From positions 1 to 24,014 of IMG/VR virus record IMGVR_UViG_3300018049_000144: 24,014 nucleotides of DNA, one strand, 5' to 3'. Below are positions 20,074 through 24,014 of the stretch, one piece after another (the first letter of the stretch is position 1; every line of letters starts with the position of its first letter). The notes beneath the pieces are model-generated. The model did not search any database, had not been told where the DNA came from, and worked only from the letters and a program-made list of their open reading frames with translations. The DNA comes from a virus. The translations under genes were made by a program, and so were the position numbers.

Positions 20074-21713
20074 AATGGAATTGATGCCTCGGTGGTGTTT
20101 GGCATCGCCGGGGTATTCATTACTGTAGTGTCATTATTGTTAGTAACTCTAGCATCATTTACAGCATTAACAACTTGATTTTGGAATTGGTTTCCTAATT
20201 GAGTAAGTCTATCTCTTTGTGCTTGCATCATGTCCGCTAATTCATTATTTCTTCTAGTAATGTTAGCGTCTCTTGATGCATTTCTTCTATTAATACTTGC
20301 TTGAGCTGAAGCTCTAGTCGAAGCATCACCAACACCAGCAGTAAATCCTTCAGTAATTACTATTTCTTTATTAAACGGCCAAGGTAGCGTAACAGCAAGT
20401 CTTGGCATAGTAAACTGTAAATTCTCTGATAGCATAAGGTAAAGCTCATCTCCAAGATTAGCAACAAATGTTGTTAATCTTTCAAATGCATTTTTAACAC
20501 CAGTAACAATCTTGGTGATTTGTATTTCAAAGTCAGCTACGATAATATCTTTCATTAATATAAAATTATCAGCAACAAAACGAACCACACCTTTTATTCC
20601 AGCCCATAATGGATCAACTAAATCAGTAAAGCTGAATCCACGTAAGACTTCAGCCATGTTATCCATTCCAAATTTATCAAGCAACCAAGCTGGAACAGTA
20701 AAGAATAATAGGTCAAATGCTTCGGTGATGCCTTTTATGACACCAAGCACACCACCTTCAACTCCTGCTAATAATTTTTCACCAAATGTAGCACCTTCTT
20801 CTTCACCAGTAAATCCTTTATAAAATCCTTGTACAAAATCAATTACAGTTAATACAATTTGAGTAAATGGCCTTAGAGCAGTTTTCATAATAAACTCTAA
20901 AGGTTTTAAAGCTGGCTTTAAAATATTGAATATAGATCCAATAACACCAAGTATGCCTTTGCCAGCAACGCCAGTGCCGCCATCTGGAAAATTACCAATA
21001 ATGCCCATAACACCTTCTGTAAAGGTTTGTATACTCTGCATTTTTGGAAATTCTACAGTAATCTTTGGTAGTTTTGGCATGTCAATATCTTGAACAGCAC
21101 CAATAATTTTACCACTTATAGCATCTTTATATTGTATGGCTGGTAATTTTATTTTATAATCTATAAAATTCTTTGCAGCATCAACTACTTTACCAGCACC
21201 GTCCATAAATCGCAGTGCTGGTAATTTTATTTTATAATCTATGAAATCAGTAATAGCATCACCTGCTGCAGTTAGAAATCTTAACTTAGGAATTTCCGGC
21301 ATTTCGATTCTTACTCTTGGCAAAGCATCAAATATATTTTTAAATCCTTTTAAAAAGCTTTTAATGTTTGTTACTACATCAGGTAGTTTAAGAGCTTTTA
21401 GTGCTGCATCTAATCCAGCTAATGATGCCAATCCTCCTAAAGCTAAAGGTCCTAACAAACCTTTTAACATACCAGGAAGACCTCCTAGCATTCCACCCCC
21501 GCCGCTGCTTGAGCTTCTAGAATTATTATTATTAAAGTTAACTTTACTCTGCTTTTGAGCTTCCCTCATCATTTCTAGTTCTTTTAATCGTTGCCGATCT
21601 TCTAACTGAAATCTTTTTGCAAATAAATCATACAACTGATCAATCACGGTTTCCGTGTTTTGTTGGCTAACTCTAGTTGCCATAATTTCTTTAGTTAAGG
21701 ATTCTAAGCTCAT
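20070..21713 (-). CDS. Tape-measure-like or baseplate structural protein, 547 aa
   Basis: The N-terminal 60 residues are charged and helical, followed by an Asn/Ser-rich linker (60-70), a Gly-rich hydrophobic stretch (71-105), a region of 26-residue repeats (FIDYKIKLPA at 157-166 and 183-192), further hydrophobic helices (about 230-400), and an Asn-rich tail with RDRLTQLGNQFQNQVVNAVND. This architecture and the place after gp26 and gp51 suggest the tape measure/hub (T4 gp29 is 590 aa) or a related tail structural protein; no direct motif proves it. It has no clear ribosome site and starts with the repeated AACGACCATGAGC junction. Confidence 0.55.
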   Translation of the reverse strand: MSLESLTKEIMATRVSQQNTETVIDQLYDLFAKRFQLEDRQRLKELEMMREAQKQSKVNFNNNNSRSSSSGGGGMLGGLPGMLKGLLGPLALGGLASLAGLDAALKALKLPDVVTNIKSFLKGFKNIFDALPRVRIEMPEIPKLRFLTAAGDAITDFIDYKIKLPALRFMDGAGKVVDAAKNFIDYKIKLPAIQYKDAISGKIIGAVQDIDMPKLPKITVEFPKMQSIQTFTEGVMGIIGNFPDGGTGVAGKGILGVIGSIFNILKPALKPLEFIMKTALRPFTQIVLTVIDFVQGFYKGFTGEEEGATFGEKLLAGVEGGVLGVIKGITEAFDLLFFTVPAWLLDKFGMDNMAEVLRGFSFTDLVDPLWAGIKGVVRFVADNFILMKDIIVADFEIQITKIVTGVKNAFERLTTFVANLGDELYLMLSENLQFTMPRLAVTLPWPFNKEIVITEGFTAGVGDASTRASAQASINRRNASRDANITRRNNELADMMQAQRDRLTQLGNQFQNQVVNAVNDARVTNNNDTTVMNTPAMPNTTEASIPF

Positions 21714-21719
21714 GGTCGT

Positions 21720-21788
21720 TTACTTTTCTACTACTACTCGTACGGTTTCACCGTTTGGTAATTGAACTTCTTTTGTTTCTTGGCTCAT
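21720..21788 (-). CDS. 22-residue mini-gene in the baseplate operon
   Basis: ATG 21788 to TAA 21720 encodes SQETKEVQLPNGETVRVVVEK after Met, a compact beta-hairpin-like peptide. It lies between gp51 and the tape-measure-like gene with 5-6 nt gaps. Its start junction is a 13-bp copy of the next gene's start junction. Translation by coupling is likely; function unknown. Confidence 0.5.
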   Translation of the reverse strand: MSQETKEVQLPNGETVRVVVEK

Positions 21789-21793
21789 GGTCG

Positions 21794-21964
21794 TTATCTT
21801 CTACGCTGTTGCTGTTGTTTTTGTCTTTCTTCTTCATCTCTCAAATGTTCTATTAACATAGTTAAATATACTTCTCTCTCCCACGGCATCATCATTTCTA
21901 TTTCTGACAAACTATAGTTATGGTGTTGCATTAATTGGAAATTAATCTTATAATAATTCACCAT
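21794..21964 (-). CDS. 51: gp51-like baseplate hub assembly protein, 56 aa
   Basis: The sequence runs NYYKINFQLMQHHNYSLSEI, then MMMPWEREVYLTMLIEHLRDEEE and a Gln/Arg tail. The (M/L)P-(W/F/Y)-ERE-(V/I)Y helix is typical of the short gp51-type proteins that follow gene 26 in T4-like phages; T4 gp51 is needed for assembly of the hub but is not in the finished virion. It starts 20 nt after gp26. Met12 is an alternative start. Confidence 0.68.
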   Translation of the reverse strand: MVNYYKINFQLMQHHNYSLSEIEMMMPWEREVYLTMLIEHLRDEEERQKQQQQRRR

Positions 21965-21984
21965 CCTATCGTGAGAGAGGCATA

Positions 21985-22689
21985 TTACAAAAAATCTTGC
22001 ATTCCTTTTAGTTCAATTGTTTTTTCTTCTTTACAACCAGAGCATTCATAAGTTAGTGTATGAGATACAGAAGGCATAGCTTCTACAAAATCTCTTAAGA
22101 GGCTAAATTGTTTAGAGTCTAATGATTCTAAAAAGTCTAGTCTTTCTTGTAAAGGCTCTTCACTAAATTTAATCACTTCGTTTTCTGTGATTACTTCATC
22201 AATACACTCAACTAAAACTCTAAATGTTTGGTCTGTTGTACTTAAACCGTCAAGGTCTGCGGCTATCATATCTAAGTATTTTGGCCATTTTAAAGATACA
22301 GAAATATTATTTGTAATTTCTATATTTTTATCTACATCTGGCATATTTACTAAAATTTGATCGAGTGGTACTTCCACTGAAGTTGCGGTGTTACACTCTT
22401 TGCAAACCGCATTTACTGTACTATTTTCTCCTACAGATTTTGATCTAATTTGAATAAACGCGTATTCAATATCAAATGTAGTTAAGTTAGTATAAGAAAT
22501 ATCTTCTTGAATACATGCTTTTAGTGTATCAACAATAGCAGTCATGGATGCTTTTGTATCTCCACTTTCCGCTGCCAACATAAGAACCTTTTCTTCTTTC
22601 ACTAAGTAAGGTCTAAATCTTACTGTTTCTTGTGTAGAAGGAATAACCAATTCATACTTTGGACTTTCATTCAACTTAGGTAGTGCCAT
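21985..22689 (-). CDS. 26: gp26-like baseplate hub protein (T4_baseplate family)
   Basis: A 234-residue protein beginning LPKLNESPKYELVIPSTQETVRFRPYLVKEEKVLMLA, positions 3-39, the conserved start of the T4_baseplate (gp26) family. It also has two C-x2-C pairs, CKEC near the middle and CSGC near the C-terminus, which together could make a zinc ribbon. GGAGATAAT precedes the ATG. Role: part of the central hub of the contractile tail baseplate. T4 gp26 is 208 aa, so the size fits. Confidence 0.82.
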   Translation of the reverse strand: MALPKLNESPKYELVIPSTQETVRFRPYLVKEEKVLMLAAESGDTKASMTAIVDTLKACIQEDISYTNLTTFDIEYAFIQIRSKSVGENSTVNAVCKECNTATSVEVPLDQILVNMPDVDKNIEITNNISVSLKWPKYLDMIAADLDGLSTTDQTFRVLVECIDEVITENEVIKFSEEPLQERLDFLESLDSKQFSLLRDFVEAMPSVSHTLTYECSGCKEEKTIELKGMQDFL

Positions 22690-22691
22690 TA

Positions 22692-23216
22692 TTATCTCCA
22701 GTCTGTAAAGGCCAGTTGTACATTCACTTGTACTAATCCGTCCTGATCGTTATTTAATTCAATTACATTTACGGTTGTTGGAAATGCTTCTGATAAGGTG
22801 CAAGTATAAACTTCAAATCCTTGTTTATCTAATTGCTGTATAGTCACCTCTCTAGCAAAATCGTTTTTATACTTTACTTCATATACATTTCTTGAAATAA
22901 TTTGATCTTGCCAGCCATCCCAATATCTTTTAATACTATAATCATTATTATCATAAAAAGTTAATGATACATCGTCTACAATGTAACCATATGGCATTTT
23001 TTCTGATTTCATGCCATACATTCTTTCATTGGTTGTTATTTGTCTTCCTGGTAGTTGTGCTGCATTACACATTAAATCTAAAGTTTTAGAATCATTCTCT
23101 GCAAAGGGATCGTTTATACCTAAAGAACTTGCAGTTGGCAGATAGATTTTCCAAAGATTAGGTCGAGCTAATCCTCTACCCTTGCTTATTGCAGCTTTAA
23201 ACTCTTCTATTTTCAT
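22692..23216 (-). CDS. Tail-tube-fold baseplate protein (gp54/gp19-like)
   Basis: A 174-residue protein with GLARPNLWKIYLP (15-27), AAQLPGRQI, DDVSLTFYDNNDYSIKRYWDGWQ and a final SEAFPTTVNVIELNND...VQLAFTDWR. These are the landmarks of the gp19 tail-tube fold (compare ARPNLFQV and the W-D end of T4 gp19). Next to gp26 and gp51 it more likely is the tube initiator gp54 or another tube-like baseplate ring, but the main tube protein is possible. The ATG overlaps the upstream TGA (ATGA). Confidence 0.72.
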   Translation of the reverse strand: MKIEEFKAAISKGRGLARPNLWKIYLPTASSLGINDPFAENDSKTLDLMCNAAQLPGRQITTNERMYGMKSEKMPYGYIVDDVSLTFYDNNDYSIKRYWDGWQDQIISRNVYEVKYKNDFAREVTIQQLDKQGFEVYTCTLSEAFPTTVNVIELNNDQDGLVQVNVQLAFTDWR

Positions 23217-23800
23217 CTAATCATTTTCCTTGATTCGCGGTACACTTCTGTTTTACTTGCTTTTTGGAAGTCGGCTGTTGGTAAAAACGTAGCAATCTCC
23301 CATTCAGGAGGAGGAACATAAGCAAATCTACTACGTACATTAGAGTTTAAATAATGTTTAAAGCAAGGTGCAAAATGTTTCATTGACGATGTTTTTTGTA
23401 ACATAGCATAATTAATATTAAATCGTGTTGACTCATCATATGACATATTATTAGTATTATCTAGAAGACGGTCAAGAAACTTTGCTCTTAAGAGTGGTGG
23501 CAAATAATGTAAGTTAAGACCATGAAATCCACCAGGAGCTGGCTTTACTACTATTACGAGGGGAAACGAATCATAATACGGTAGTGTTTCTTTGTGCTTA
23601 GGATCATAGAAAAACATAAACATGCTACCTACGATCTGTCTAGGTTTAAGCTCTAATGGTTCTTGTTGCATAAGCTTTGATCGCGATGGAGCTCTAAGGC
23701 GTTGCGCCTTTTGTCGAAACCAGTTAATCGACTGACGAGTCCTAGGCTGAATGCCTGCTCTAAATGCATCTAATTCGAGTTGTCTAAATAAATTTGCCAT
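23213..23800 (-). CDS. Conserved T4-like structural or packaging protein, 195 aa
   Basis: ATG 23800 is preferred over ATG 23842, which would lie inside the end of the upstream gene; the preferred start is one base after that gene's stop. The protein is basic at the start (RTRQSINWFRQKAQRLRAPSR) and has GSMFMFFYDPKHKETLPYYDSFPLVIVV followed by GFHGLNLHYLPPLLRAKFLDRL, a block I recognise from marine T4-like phages next to baseplate genes, without a sure name. A TATAAATA late-promoter match lies just before it. Confidence 0.66.
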   Translation of the reverse strand: MANLFRQLELDAFRAGIQPRTRQSINWFRQKAQRLRAPSRSKLMQQEPLELKPRQIVGSMFMFFYDPKHKETLPYYDSFPLVIVVKPAPGGFHGLNLHYLPPLLRAKFLDRLLDNTNNMSYDESTRFNINYAMLQKTSSMKHFAPCFKHYLNSNVRSRFAYVPPPEWEIATFLPTADFQKASKTEVYRESRKMIR

Positions 23801-23801
23801 G

Positions 23802-24014
23802 TTAGTATTTATAATCGAAATGTGCAATATCTTTAGCTGCAATTAAACCAACTTTAGTAATCATATCTTCATTATAATGGTCTTTATAGTCAATGCTACC
23901 TCCGCTTGAGTTTTTAATATCTAAAGGCTTATAGCAGTCATAGAATTCTTGCATTATCTTAAAATCTTCCCACAAATTTTCATATCTTAAAACTATAGTT
24001 GAAGGATCAATATA
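23802..24014 (-). CDS. C-terminal part of a sulfotransferase-family protein (partial)
   Basis: The frame is open from the window edge to TAA at 23802-23804 (71 codons). It reads TIVLRYENLWEDFKIM, then SGGSIDYKDHYNEDMITKV and ends AAKDIAHFDYKY. The LRYENL-x-x-DF block, the YxxHY/YxxxYxxE middle and the D-x-x-x-F-x-Y end are the usual tail of phage and bacterial sulfotransferases. The catalytic motifs are beyond the window. It lies directly upstream of the late structural genes. Confidence 0.65.
   Translation of the reverse strand, partial: YIDPSTIVLRYENLWEDFKIMQEFYDCYKPLDIKNSSGGSIDYKDHYNEDMITKVGLIAAKDIAHFDYKY
23806..23813 (-). promoter_or_regulatory. T4-type late promoter match TATAAATA before the structural genes
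   Basis: On the minus strand the sequence is TATAAATACTAAC then ATG. TATAAATACT matches the T4 late consensus well. It lies in the last codons of the partial sulfotransferase gene. By T4 geometry transcription would begin at about the ATG at 23800, so the transcript would have almost no leader. Confidence 0.5.

Noticed and set aside
20083-20106. GATGCC ... GGCATC hairpin after gene 32 as a terminator
   Set aside because: A 6-bp stem with a 12-nt loop and no following T run; it lies in coding sequence of the convergent gene.
20512-20823. Plus-strand open frame antisense to the structural gene
   Set aside because: It lies fully inside the tape-measure-like gene on the other strand, has no ribosome site, and its low-complexity product reflects the opposite-strand codons.
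1-24014. CRISPR arrays, insertion sequences, integrase or attachment sites
   Set aside because: No regularly spaced repeats, transposase or integrase motifs were seen; the repeats present are promoter cassettes or coding repeats.

Overview
The window is part of an AT-rich, strictly lytic-looking T4-like myovirus genome, most plausibly a marine phage of a Gram-negative host. The evidence is a single-strand DNA-binding protein (gp32), a gp33-like late-transcription coactivator, gp26- and gp51-like baseplate hub proteins and a tail-tube-fold protein, together with phage tRNAs and many short overlapping genes of the kind marine T4-like phages carry. The host cannot be named from the sequence. No integrase, transposase, CRISPR array or rRNA was seen.

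Layout. Bases 1-4487 (+) hold a tight operon of surface- or glycan-type enzymes: a sulfotransferase interrupted by an in-frame TGA, two SAM methyltransferases, two GT25-type glycosyltransferases, a GT8-like transferase and a GT42/DUF115-like protein. Bases 4474-5602 are small early genes behind a strong sigma70 promoter. Bases 5585-6355 contain three tRNAs (Leu-UAA, Arg-UCU, Pro-UGG) around a 2-oxoglutarate oxygenase gene. Bases 6377-8872 contain two more sulfotransferase-like genes, a secreted NlpC/P60-type hydrolase on the minus strand, a glycine-zipper envelope protein and small peptides. Bases 8862-13220 are a second enzyme operon: radical SAM protein, separate SPASM-like protein, NodU/CmcH-type carbamoyltransferase and two SGNH-hydrolase-like proteins. 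Bases 13234-18324 are mostly short conserved phage genes of unknown function, with a SWIM zinc-finger peptide, a PhyH-type oxygenase and a WYL_2/DUF2693 protein. Bases 18386-20073 are replication and late-transcription functions (gp33-like, gp32). Bases 20070-24014 (-) are late structural genes: a tape-measure-like protein, a 22-residue mini-gene, gp51, gp26, a tail-tube-like protein, a conserved T4-type protein and the 3' end of a fourth sulfotransferase.

Transcription. Seven sigma70-like early promoters can be read, all on the plus strand, all with a TGTACA/TTTAC(A/T) -35 box, exactly 17 bp of spacer and mostly a TAGAAT/TAGATT -10 box. Two share a 44-bp perfect repeat. Three are preceded by the same unexplained A8CGTAAG-N3-TTGATTT element, placed 41, 41 or 51 bp upstream of the -35 box. 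Two TATAAATA late-promoter matches are seen, one in front of the minus-strand structural genes.

The most interesting theme is the dense set of decoration chemistries in one phage: sulfation, carbamoylation, methylation, glycosylation, possible esterification, two Fe(II) oxygenases and a two-part radical SAM/SPASM enzyme. The combination recalls the NodU/NodH/NodS decoration of rhizobial Nod factors and suggests modification of a glycan (host or virion surface) or of phage DNA bases. The substrate is not shown by the sequence.
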